From NCBI GenBank assembly GCA_017505725.1, contig JAFVOR010000065.1, positions 1 to 43,523 on the forward strand: a stretch of DNA of 43,523 nucleotides, read 5' to 3'. Numbering within the stretch: the first letter of the stretch is position 1; the number at the start of each line of letters is the position of its first letter. The position numbers were made by a program, and so were the translations under genes. Below are positions 32,226-40,237 of this stretch, one piece after another. Origin of the DNA: Alistipes sp. (lineage in GTDB: Bacteria; Bacteroidota; Bacteroidia; Bacteroidales; Rikenellaceae). Below the pieces are notes generated by a model. That model ran no database searches, was not told the DNA's origin, and saw only the letters and a list, made by a program, of their open reading frames with translations.

Positions 32226-32762
32226 TTAGTTAATACTCCTCTCCTTATATTCGTTTATAGCTTGCTCCACATTGCTTAAGTATATGCCACCACGCTCTAC
32301 ATAGGTTTGTATCAGGTGTTGAGCTGAAGCTATTCGTTGTTCTATAAGGTTGACATATGTATGCGATTGCATTAACTTGCTATGTGCAAGGCCTTCGCAC
32401 GATTGAGCCTGATGGTAAAGGTTACCCGACAAATGCTCATACTCTCTGCGGCATTCGGCTATGTAGGAGTAATCGGGTATGAACTCACTATGTGATGAGC
32501 CATCGGGGTTGTAATATGTCTGGTATGAGCCGTAGTTGTAAGAATCTCGGTAAACATTATAGGCGTTGCTAATTTCGTCGTCGAGTTGCTCGCGCTCACG
32601 CCTAATCTGTTGCTTTACATCTTCCAACTTCTCGATATGTTGGCGCAAGGCCACCGTGAACTGATGAATATGCTCCTCAAAAGATTGGTAGAAATCTCCA
32701 AACTTCTGTTTAAACTCAGCGATGGCCTCAACATCTTTTATATAAACATCTTGATCTTTCAT
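32226..32762 (-). CDS. Helical protein of the WXG/FtsK cluster (LXG-like?)
   Basis: Protein of 178 aa with no signal peptide and strongly helical, coiled-coil-like ends (EAIAEFKQKFGDFYQSFEEHIHQFTVALRQHIEKLEDVKQQIRRE and SKLMQSHTYVNLIEQRIASAQHLI). A Tyr/Asn-rich middle (about 75-105, NVYRDSYNYGSYQTYYNPDG) breaks the helices. The length and the two long helices with a central break recall LXG or WXG-like type VII substrates or their chaperones, but no LXG motif is seen and I do not assign a family. It lies 12 bp behind the WXG100-like gene. Confidence 0.55.
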   Translation of the reverse strand: MKDQDVYIKDVEAIAEFKQKFGDFYQSFEEHIHQFTVALRQHIEKLEDVKQQIRREREQLDDEISNAYNVYRDSYNYGSYQTYYNPDGSSHSEFIPDYSYIAECRREYEHLSGNLYHQAQSCEGLAHSKLMQSHTYVNLIEQRIASAQHLIQTYVERGGIYLSNVEQAINEYKERSIN

Positions 32763-32774
32763 TACAGATCACAT

Positions 32775-33056
32775 TTATATACGAGTTGACTTATACTGCT
32801 CGAGAATCTCACACTGACGCTGCAGATATTGGTTATATTCAGAAAACTCTTCGGACATTCGCTTAATCATCTGCACACTCTCTTCAAAACGCACCTTAAA
32901 CTCTTCGTTTTTGTCATCTCGCCAACCCTCGCTAACATAGTTCATACGTCGCTGCGCCTGGGTCATAACATTGTACATCTGCTCTCCCATCTGTTGGAGA
33001 TTATTGCCAAATTCTCTTAAATCGTCAGTACTTCTAACGCCAGCATCTATTGCCAT
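32775..33056 (-). CDS. WXG100/ESAT-6-like protein
   Basis: Helical hairpin protein of 93 aa, the length of EsxA/YukE-type proteins. The first helix (DDLREFGNNLQQMGEQMYNVMTQAQRRMNYV) leads to the turn W45-x-D47-x5-F53 (GWRDDKNEEFKVRFE), and the second helix follows (ESVQMIKRMSEEFSEYNQYLQRQCEILEQY). WXG100 proteins are dimeric substrates of FtsK/EccC-type ATPases in type VII secretion. Here the Gly of WxG is Asp, and no clear YxxxD signal is seen in the tail. It starts 28 bp after the ATPase gene. Assignment rests on length, motif spacing and the ATPase next to it. Confidence 0.75.
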   Translation of the reverse strand: MAIDAGVRSTDDLREFGNNLQQMGEQMYNVMTQAQRRMNYVSEGWRDDKNEEFKVRFEESVQMIKRMSEEFSEYNQYLQRQCEILEQYKSTRI

Positions 33057-33084
33057 AATTCTTTAATTTTTATAGGTTGATATT

Positions 33085-35832
33085 TTATTTGATAACATAT
33101 GGAGTGAACATCTGATACTCATCATCCATTGGTTGATAGTAGATTGCCCTGAGACGCTCAACTACTGAAGGAAGTTGCTCTAAATGAATATCACCATTCA
33201 GACCAAGCTGTAGTGCAGCCTTTTCGTCAGCGCGAAGCATTACCAAGTGGTTAAACTTATTATACACATATTTCGCATTAGCAAAATCCGCGAATATGAG
33301 TTTTGATGGAACATCAATTTGAAGCAGTGTATTTATTCCCACACGCGGACCATTATCCAGGATGTAGGCCAAAGCTTTACGATAAGTTGATATGTCGCTT
33401 GCAGGCCCCTTTTCTACCGAACTATTGCCAAAACCAAATTTGTTGTAATTATTATTGAAGTCCGCCCCCGTTGGTTCAGGCTCCGCAGTAGAAGTTGATG
33501 CAGCAAGTTTTGCGCCCTCAATAGGTCGGTCTAACTTCAAACCACGCATTCGCTCCTGTCCTAATATAACCAATAACGAAGGTTCGATGTCTCCATCCTG
33601 AATACCTTTCGCCATTCGATGTAAGCACTTGCCCGCATCTCTACTGTCGATGAGCGAAATCACCCCTTCGCCCTCAAGTTTATCTAACACATCAAGATAT
33701 TTTCCATCATCTTTGCCTAAACAATCAATGACATAGGTATGGAGCATTCTGCCACTATTCTTGGCTGTATAGACAAGCGAGGTTAGGGCATTCATCACCG
33801 TGCGAGTTACCTGCTCTTGGTCGTTGATGCCGAAGAAGAGAATATTCTCTCCATCGTCGACCTTCAACGGTGTTTGCACAATTTCGCGCTTTAGGTCGAC
33901 AGAGCAACCTAGAGCTGCTACATTATGGCGTTTCGACGGTAGTTTCTCTATAACTTTGTCGTCCAAGGCAAATATCTGCGAGCCATTGAAATAGAACTGA
34001 CCATTGCTATTGTTATCTGCCGCCTTGGTTGTGATTCTTTTTGCCAAAGTCGGCACTGCGGCATTATCAGTAAAGTACGATTGGAACAAAAATTCCTGTT
34101 CTCCTCTGAAACGATAGTAAACCTGACCAGGCGATAAAGTTGCGGTTTTTTTAGAAGAGTTCGGAATCATCTTCTCTGAATCAGATGGTTCGCACCAAAG
34201 CAAATATCGATCTGTCATTTGACCTAGAATATCCGATGAGATATCACTATTTGCCAATGTTTGAGTAGCAAATATGATGTGGATACCTTGGTTACGACCC
34301 TCCTTTGCTATAAGTTCAATAATCTCCGACATCTCTCTAAAGACCTTACGGTTGTCATTCGTCGACGGACTGAACATTGCGTGGCACTCATCAACAACAA
34401 ATAAAATTTGTGGCATACGATTGCCCGGATTGGCACGATTGTAATCTGTAATATTATTTACTCCTGATGCACTAAGTTGCTTGCCTCGATTTTTCATCTG
34501 TTCTTGCAAATCGTGCAAAATTTCCAATGTGACCTGCATATCACTATTGTCCACAAGCAGAGCCCTCACGTGCTTTGACTCTCTGTATCGATTGAACTCG
34601 ACACCGCCCATCTTAAAGTCGAGAAGATAGAACTGCAAAACCTCGGGGCTATACTTGAGCATCGCTCCGGCAATAATGTTATGCACAAATACCGACTTAC
34701 CAGAACCCGAGCGTCCCATTATGAAAGAGTGGATGTGGTCAATCGTATTCAAAAGGAAGTTTATCTTATTTCCCGATGCATCCTCACCAATAGGAATCTC
34801 AATAGCTGTATCGATCTCTGCATAAGGCTGCTTGAACATTCCCTCGTGGTCCGGCTTTATGATTTTTGCCTCTGGTTTTGCCTTTGCCTCCTCATTGATA
34901 TATTTGAATATCGATGGTGTCACCGATTTGTTATCGAAGTAGGAGACAATCTTATCCTCCTTGGCATCCAATGCGGTGTAGTGGTCCTTCATATCGATGA
35001 GCGACTTTCCAGAGTTAGTAAGTTTTTCCTCGGTGTTATGTAGTACCACAAAATAGATTCCGCCCTTATGGCCATTTTCAAACAAGGGCGCTAATTGTTG
35101 TGCTACATAGTCATACATCTTAGGGTAGTCGAGCAAAACCACAACCTCGTAATAGGGATAATGGTAGCACTTGTTCTCCTCGTTGTACTCTACGAGACTA
35201 CCACAATCCTGAAGTGCAGATACCATACGCTGCTGCATCTCCTTGCAAAAGTCATTCAATGATTGTGTGTCTACAATGAGATTGCTGAATAGAGACTCAT
35301 TAAGTTGTTTGGTAAAAAACTGTCCTCCACCACTATAGTTGAGGTCAACAAAGTTAAGGTGCACACGCTTGATTGGCAACGACAAGAGCATATTGCCCAC
35401 CAAATTATTCATCAACTTAATGGCCTTGTCTGCACTCGACTTGTCGTATTGGATAACATAGTTTGCCTCCTTACTTGTTGCACCCTGCCACGCCGTAAAT
35501 GTAGGAGTGGTGAATTTTGTGCCATATATTGTATCGGTCAACATCTTTCCCGAAGGGAGAAGTGGTGCCGAATACTTGTTCTTTACGCGCTGTTTGATTT
35601 GTGTAATCAGGGCGTCTATCTCGTCTGCTGTCAATTTGCCATTGTCGTTGGGTATTAAATCGGGAAACAACAAACTCAGTTTCGACAACTTCTCGTTTGT
35701 CTCCTCCTTTGCCTTCTCGACTTGTTCGTTGTAGTTCGCTTCTGTACCCGCAACGATGTTGTCGATGTGCTGCTTATACTCTTCCAGCAATAATTTGATG
35801 GCTTGTAATGTCTTCATATCTGATTCCTTCAT
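33085..35832 (-). CDS. FtsK/SpoIIIE (EccC-like) ATPase with three RecA-like units
   Basis: Large ATPase of 915 aa without any membrane helix or FHA domain. An N-terminal coiled coil (about 1-85) replaces the membrane anchor of FtsK and EccC. Unit 1 (about 115-310) lacks a P-loop but keeps the ADKAIKLMNNLVGNMLLSLPIKRVHLNFVDLNYSG fold pattern. Unit 2 (about 335-600) is canonical: Walker A GRSGSGKS (373-380), Walker B ILFVVDE (476-482) and sensor FATQTLANSDI (521-531). Unit 3 (about 635-910) is degenerate (NILFFGINDQEQVTRT), with a LLVILGQ strand and an insert. Its role is probably to drive small helical substrates or move a polymer. It sits between the WG-repeat protein and the WXG-like genes. 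Confidence 0.88.
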   Translation of the reverse strand: MKESDMKTLQAIKLLLEEYKQHIDNIVAGTEANYNEQVEKAKEETNEKLSKLSLLFPDLIPNDNGKLTADEIDALITQIKQRVKNKYSAPLLPSGKMLTDTIYGTKFTTPTFTAWQGATSKEANYVIQYDKSSADKAIKLMNNLVGNMLLSLPIKRVHLNFVDLNYSGGGQFFTKQLNESLFSNLIVDTQSLNDFCKEMQQRMVSALQDCGSLVEYNEENKCYHYPYYEVVVLLDYPKMYDYVAQQLAPLFENGHKGGIYFVVLHNTEEKLTNSGKSLIDMKDHYTALDAKEDKIVSYFDNKSVTPSIFKYINEEAKAKPEAKIIKPDHEGMFKQPYAEIDTAIEIPIGEDASGNKINFLLNTIDHIHSFIMGRSGSGKSVFVHNIIAGAMLKYSPEVLQFYLLDFKMGGVEFNRYRESKHVRALLVDNSDMQVTLEILHDLQEQMKNRGKQLSASGVNNITDYNRANPGNRMPQILFVVDECHAMFSPSTNDNRKVFREMSEIIELIAKEGRNQGIHIIFATQTLANSDISSDILGQMTDRYLLWCEPSDSEKMIPNSSKKTATLSPGQVYYRFRGEQEFLFQSYFTDNAAVPTLAKRITTKAADNNSNGQFYFNGSQIFALDDKVIEKLPSKRHNVAALGCSVDLKREIVQTPLKVDDGENILFFGINDQEQVTRTVMNALTSLVYTAKNSGRMLHTYVIDCLGKDDGKYLDVLDKLEGEGVISLIDSRDAGKCLHRMAKGIQDGDIEPSLLVILGQERMRGLKLDRPIEGAKLAASTSTAEPEPTGADFNNNYNKFGFGNSSVEKGPASDISTYRKALAYILDNGPRVGINTLLQIDVPSKLIFADFANAKYVYNKFNHLVMLRADEKAALQLGLNGDIHLEQLPSVVERLRAIYYQPMDDEYQMFTPYVIK

Positions 35833-35838
35833 TTTCTT

Positions 35839-35861
35839 GAGTCCCTAGCGTGAGGAGACTC
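35839..35861. other. Small hairpin between WG-repeat gene and ATPase gene
   Basis: GAGTCCCT (35839-35846) can pair with AGG-A-GACTC (35853-35861) with one bulged base and a 6-nt loop. It lies in the 66-bp gap of the operon and could act as an RNA processing or attenuation element; it is weak on its own. Confidence 0.35.
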
Positions 35862-35898
35862 GAAGAGTAAGTTTTTACTAAAGTTTTCTTGATTTCAA

Positions 35899-38721
35899 TT
35901 ATTCAAGTGGCTGGACAAGCTTTCCACTACGATTGATATAGCCGGTCTTATTGCCCTTTTCAACCCTTGCAAGGCCTCCACTCCAATCATATATATAATC
36001 GTAGACAGGTGCCACAATTTCGGCTCCGCTATCATTTATAAAGCCATACTTGCTTTTTACTTCCACCTTTCTCCAGCCCTTTTCGTCTTTATTGTAGATG
36101 TAGCTGTATTTAGGGGTAACGATTTCTGTTCCGGAAGAGTTGACAAAACCATACTTACTATTTAACTCTACTTTTCTCCATCCGTTATCTTCAGGACCAT
36201 AAATATAGTCATATTTAGCCTTGATGATCTCTTTTCCGTCGCCATCTATGAAACCATATTTATCGCCAACCTGTACCTTTCTCCAACCATTGCCTTCTGC
36301 ACCATAGATATAATCATACTTAACAGGTACGACAAGTTTTCCCGATTTATTTATGAAACCATACTTGTTGTCATTTTGTACCTTCCTCCAGCCATTGCCT
36401 TCTGCACTATAGATGTATTCATAGTCCAATGATACGGTTTCCGTCTGTGCAGCTTCCACCTCCTTTATAGCTTTATTAACTGCATCGTGGGCTGCCTGCT
36501 GTGCCGCAGCCATATCCTCCTCTATAGTGCCATTCTTTGTCACCTCAACAACTTCACGATGAGCCTCGTTTGCATATGAGGAAGAGTCTGTGTTATCTGG
36601 TTTAATAAACAGCCATATTACAGCAGCCGTTATTGCGACTCCAGATCCCATAGCAAAGCCTTTGAAAATAGTTCCAAAAGAGAGATTCTGCGCAGCATAT
36701 AAAGAGCAGCCAATCACACCGCAACTGATAGTCCAAGAGCACCACCACTTAAAGTTATTCGTAATTAGCGATAGGATAAGGCTTACAATTGCCCATAGAA
36801 GTGAGAGCACGAATATTGTTTTATAGCCATTAAATTCGTATTCGAACTCGCTTGCAGAGATATCATTTTTCAAATACTTGATATGCTTTTTAATATCCGC
36901 GACCTGCTTCTTGCCATTGTTCTTTGCGTCGATCAGCTCGCTAGCCAGCTTCTTTAGTTTTGTGACATAGGTTTTCAACGCGGTCGAACTCTTGTCGCGA
37001 TAGTCGGAGGTGATGGTTGATTCGAATTTAGAATAGGATTTATTTGCTCTATCTATCGAAGCCTCAAGTTCACGCAACAATGTTGCGCAAGTAGCCTCCT
37101 CCGAGCTAACGTAATCATCCGCGCTCTTATAAGGGGCACTACAGAATAGATAATGGTGTAATTTGGGCTTAGCTACATTGAGCTTTGTTTTTAGAGAGTT
37201 CTTTGCGGCATTGAGATTATTCTTCAGATCATCAAACTTCTCTTCACAGTTTGATCTCATCTCGCTAATGGCCTCCTCTACCTCTTCTTTCAATGACTCA
37301 ACCTCATTAATCAGCTTTTGATGTGCTTTTTCAGCATCGAGAGCCTTTTTGTGCTCTTCCTCTGCTTGACGCTCCTTCTCTTCGGCCTTGCGACGCTTTG
37401 CCTCTTCGGCCTTGCGCTCCTCTTCAGCTTTTTTGCGTGCCTCTTCCTCCAATCGTTTGCGATATAAAGTCCTCTCCTTTTTTACAGCCGCCGCCCACGC
37501 CCTATGATTCTCCTTATCATACGCACTCTCCTCTTCTGACATAGCGCTAAAAGATTTAGGTGAGTCGGAGATGTTATCCTTATTTAATACGGATTTGCCA
37601 TTTTGGGGGGCAAGCTGATTTTTCTCGATGCGATCCAACGCCGAGTGATCTCCTCGTAGTGCACCTTCAATCAGCCAACCTATGCTGTTTTGAGGATTAT
37701 TTACGCTGCGGGTTAGCAGTGTTTGGCACTCCTCAATGGTGCCCTCCTCTCTACTTTCAACTATTCGATAGTGAGCTTGACCCTTTAATCTCTCAAGCGC
37801 AATTTTGGCTGCCTGATTCTCTTTCTGTGCCAACCCATACCAATATGCGGCACTTTTTGGTTCGAGATTATTGTCGTTATACTCGTACCACAGACCAACA
37901 CGATATTGCCATAACGCACACTCATCGTGACCTGCCATATTCAGTAAACCACTAATAATATAGTCGTTGTCGCTGTCATCGTCGTCATCAATCAGGCAGC
38001 GTCCGAGGGCATTGTTAAAATATCTGTCCGTATCAAAGGTGTTAAGATCGCAACTCTTGAGATGATTTTCAAAAAGATCACGAGCCACTAATGCCTTGAG
38101 TATCTCGAGAGGCATTAGAAGCGTGTCCTGATATCGGAACTCCCAAAGGCCTTGGCTCTCCTCCTTCAAGTTGGAGATAGCAACATTGTGTAATGAACCA
38201 AATTGAGCTATTTTATCGCTTAGTTTAGGCAATAATTTGTCCAACGAACTACGGGTATCGTCGCTCCACTCAAAAACAAATGATTTATTCTTAAAACGGC
38301 ATAAATTATTGGTAGCAACAACTTTGGCAATCTCTTTTGTCAACTTCACATAGCTTGCCTCCATCTCTTTTAACGATTCGGCAGCATCCAAGTCTCTTTT
38401 GCTACTCAACGGCTTAATATCGTGAATAATATCGTAGGCTTGAGCATAATACTCAAGCGCCTTGGTATAACTCTTTTTCACACCTATGGAGTGTTCATAG
38501 ATGTATCCCATCAGCAAAAGAGCATTTTTGTTCTTTTGATCAACCAAAGGCTTTAGATATTTAACGATATCCCCCGTGGTATGCTCTTCGGCTTGTCCAT
38601 ATAGGATGGACATTGCCATTTTCCATTGCGCTACGCTATCTCCGCTTTGAGAACTCTCTTCTAAAAGACGCAACTCATCTGCGGATAATCCCAATAACTC
38701 ATCTTTGGTAAATATGTACAT
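35899..38721 (-). CDS. Sel1/coiled-coil/transmembrane/WG-repeat protein
   Basis: Multi-domain protein of 940 aa, first gene of the WXG/FtsK cluster. It opens with Sel1-like TPR repeats (about 15-95, NALLLMGYIYEHSIGVKKSYTKALEYY, and again 250-310). A highly charged coiled coil follows (about 405-520, KKAEEERKAEEAKRRKAEE region), then a helical stretch to 630. Two or three membrane helices lie at about 633-654, 660-680 and 686-706. The C-terminal 175 residues are five WG repeats of about 35 aa (766-940), each with Y-x-Y-I-Y, GWRKV and KYGFI. The WG part and the coiled coil lie on sides of the membrane that I cannot assign. It may be the membrane anchor that the ATPase lacks. Confidence 0.85.
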   Translation of the reverse strand: MYIFTKDELLGLSADELRLLEESSQSGDSVAQWKMAMSILYGQAEEHTTGDIVKYLKPLVDQKNKNALLLMGYIYEHSIGVKKSYTKALEYYAQAYDIIHDIKPLSSKRDLDAAESLKEMEASYVKLTKEIAKVVATNNLCRFKNKSFVFEWSDDTRSSLDKLLPKLSDKIAQFGSLHNVAISNLKEESQGLWEFRYQDTLLMPLEILKALVARDLFENHLKSCDLNTFDTDRYFNNALGRCLIDDDDDSDNDYIISGLLNMAGHDECALWQYRVGLWYEYNDNNLEPKSAAYWYGLAQKENQAAKIALERLKGQAHYRIVESREEGTIEECQTLLTRSVNNPQNSIGWLIEGALRGDHSALDRIEKNQLAPQNGKSVLNKDNISDSPKSFSAMSEEESAYDKENHRAWAAAVKKERTLYRKRLEEEARKKAEEERKAEEAKRRKAEEKERQAEEEHKKALDAEKAHQKLINEVESLKEEVEEAISEMRSNCEEKFDDLKNNLNAAKNSLKTKLNVAKPKLHHYLFCSAPYKSADDYVSSEEATCATLLRELEASIDRANKSYSKFESTITSDYRDKSSTALKTYVTKLKKLASELIDAKNNGKKQVADIKKHIKYLKNDISASEFEYEFNGYKTIFVLSLLWAIVSLILSLITNNFKWWCSWTISCGVIGCSLYAAQNLSFGTIFKGFAMGSGVAITAAVIWLFIKPDNTDSSSYANEAHREVVEVTKNGTIEEDMAAAQQAAHDAVNKAIKEVEAAQTETVSLDYEYIYSAEGNGWRKVQNDNKYGFINKSGKLVVPVKYDYIYGAEGNGWRKVQVGDKYGFIDGDGKEIIKAKYDYIYGPEDNGWRKVELNSKYGFVNSSGTEIVTPKYSYIYNKDEKGWRKVEVKSKYGFINDSGAEIVAPVYDYIYDWSGGLARVEKGNKTGYINRSGKLVQPLE

Positions 38722-38869
38722 AACACACTCTTTTATGAGGTTTCTTAATATGTTTTTTCGGTAATGTAAAAGTATACAAATTATCTTTACAATACAAATA
38801 ATGTTCTAAAATATTACATTTAATCAACAGGTTGTTTCGATGAACCCAACAAAAAAGTTCCGGGCTGAG
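38722..38869. other. A+T-rich gap between mnmA and the WXG/FtsK cluster
   Basis: This 148-bp stretch is very A+T-rich and holds no gene. It must contain the promoter of the five-gene cluster unless mnmA transcription reads through. I see AT-rich -7-like strings (for example around 38775-38800) but none that exactly matches TAnnTTTG, so no promoter is called. Confidence 0.5.
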
Positions 38870-39985
38870 TTACTCCTCCACGATGATTCCGCCACCGAGC
38901 ACCACATCTCCGCGATAGAATGCTGCTGCTTGACCGGGTGCTATGGCGGTCAGTGGTTCGTGAAGGCGAACGAGCAGAGTGTTGTCGGCAAGGAGCGTTA
39001 CGATACAACGATTCTCCTGCTTGCGGTATCGAATCTTCACGATTACATCATCCCTCTCCAAGAGGAGCGACGGATTGACTATGTTCCAATCCTTCAGTCG
39101 CATCTCGGTGCGCTCAAGCGACTTTAGGTCACCGAGCACAACCCTATTCTCGGCAGGGATAATCTCTTTGACAAAGACCGCCTGATTGAGGTCGATGCCT
39201 AAGCCACGCCTTTGACCAATCGTGTAGAAGGGGTAACCCTCGTGCCAGGCTATGAAGTTGCCCTCGACATCTACGAATTTACCCCTCTGAATAGCCTTGT
39301 CAGCAACCCTTTCGCGAAGGAATGAACGGTAATCCATCGGGCAGAAGCAGACTCCGAGGCTATCTTTCTTGTGCGCCACCTTCGCAAAACCTCGTTGCTC
39401 TGCTATCTCGCGAACTCGCTGCTTGGTCAGCCCTCCCAGCGGCAGCACCATTCGCTCCAAGATATCCTGCGACAAGCCCCAAAGGAAGAACGATTGGTTT
39501 TTATCCTCGTCGACGCCATTGGTGATGTGCCACAGATTATCAATTTTGCGTCTCTGCACATAGTGCCCAGTTGCGATGTGGTAGATGCCCATCTCGTCAG
39601 CGAGCTGGCGAAGCAGAGGCCACTTCAAGTCGTTGTTGCAGAGGGTGCAAGGCACAGGAGTATGGCCACCCATATATTCGCTGACGAAGTAGTCGATAAT
39701 GGTCGATTTGAAACGCTCGCGCTGGTCGGATACGATGTGCTCGATGCCCAAGCGACGACACAAATCGCGTGCATCGTCGAGATAGTCGGTCGAGCCATCC
39801 TTCTCGTAGAAACGGAAGGTCACCCCCACAACCTCGTAGCCGGCATCCTGCAGCAGCAACGCCGCCACCGAACTATCAGTACCGCCACTCATCCCGAGCA
39901 AAACCCTCTTGTCGCCCGAAAAGATGTCCGAGCTCTCGATCAACCTCTCCTGGCGTGTGTACTGACCCTCTTTATACTTGCTCAT
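38870..39985 (-). CDS. mnmA: tRNA-specific 2-thiouridylase MnmA
   Basis: Thiolates U34 of tRNA for Lys, Glu and Gln in the cytoplasm. It is 371 aa from the ATG opening [13 protein letters not shown]; the longer frame to 40045 overlaps the small upstream gene and is not used. The PP-loop reads [18 protein letters not shown], where Thr replaces the usual Val. Cysteine sites are C113 and C116 in [13 protein letters not shown] and C213 and C215 in [13 protein letters not shown], and the ATGHYVQ segment is present. The C-terminal barrel covers [11 protein letters not shown] to [13 protein letters not shown]. It follows the small winged-helix gene after 2 bp. Confidence 0.92.
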   Translation of the reverse strand: MSKYKEGQYTRQERLIESSDIFSGDKRVLLGMSGGTDSSVAALLLQDAGYEVVGVTFRFYEKDGSTDYLDDARDLCRRLGIEHIVSDQRERFKSTIIDYFVSEYMGGHTPVPCTLCNNDLKWPLLRQLADEMGIYHIATGHYVQRRKIDNLWHITNGVDEDKNQSFFLWGLSQDILERMVLPLGGLTKQRVREIAEQRGFAKVAHKKDSLGVCFCPMDYRSFLRERVADKAIQRGKFVDVEGNFIAWHEGYPFYTIGQRRGLGIDLNQAVFVKEIIPAENRVVLGDLKSLERTEMRLKDWNIVNPSLLLERDDVIVKIRYRKQENRCIVTLLADNTLLVRLHEPLTAIAPGQAAAFYRGDVVLGGGIIVEE

Positions 39986-39987
39986 AA

Positions 39988-40197
39988 TTATATCATCAAC
40001 ATAATTCGACCCTCGGCCTTGACAAACATATCGGGATAGCGACAAACCACAGCATAGACCTGGTTGGTCGTTACGGGCTTGCCATCCTTGCGGATATGTA
40101 GCCGCTGACGGTTGATCATCTCGGCAATCTGCTCGGTCCGCATCCCTCTGTTCTGACTCGCAAGGCAGTAGAGTATGGCCTCCTCAATTTTCATCAC
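39988..40197 (-). CDS. Small winged-helix protein (HARE-HTH-like)
   Basis: Protein of 69 aa. The sequence [65 protein letters not shown] reads as a complete small helix-turn-helix with a wing, similar in layout to the HARE-HTH domain of restriction and chromatin factors (helix, second helix RTEQIAEMI, third helix [15 protein letters not shown], then the EGRIML beta-hairpin). It may bind DNA and regulate, but the function is not established. It lies 40 bp behind the helicase gene and 2 bp before mnmA. Confidence 0.7.
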   Translation of the reverse strand: MMKIEEAILYCLASQNRGMRTEQIAEMINRQRLHIRKDGKPVTTNQVYAVVCRYPDMFVKAEGRIMLMI

Positions 40198-40237
40198 TCG
40201 CTCTGTTTTTATTCCGAATCGTTCAAGACGTATGCCA

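Noticed and set aside
39986-40045. 20-residue N-terminal extension of MnmA
   Set aside because: It overlaps the small HTH gene out of frame and adds no conserved sequence.
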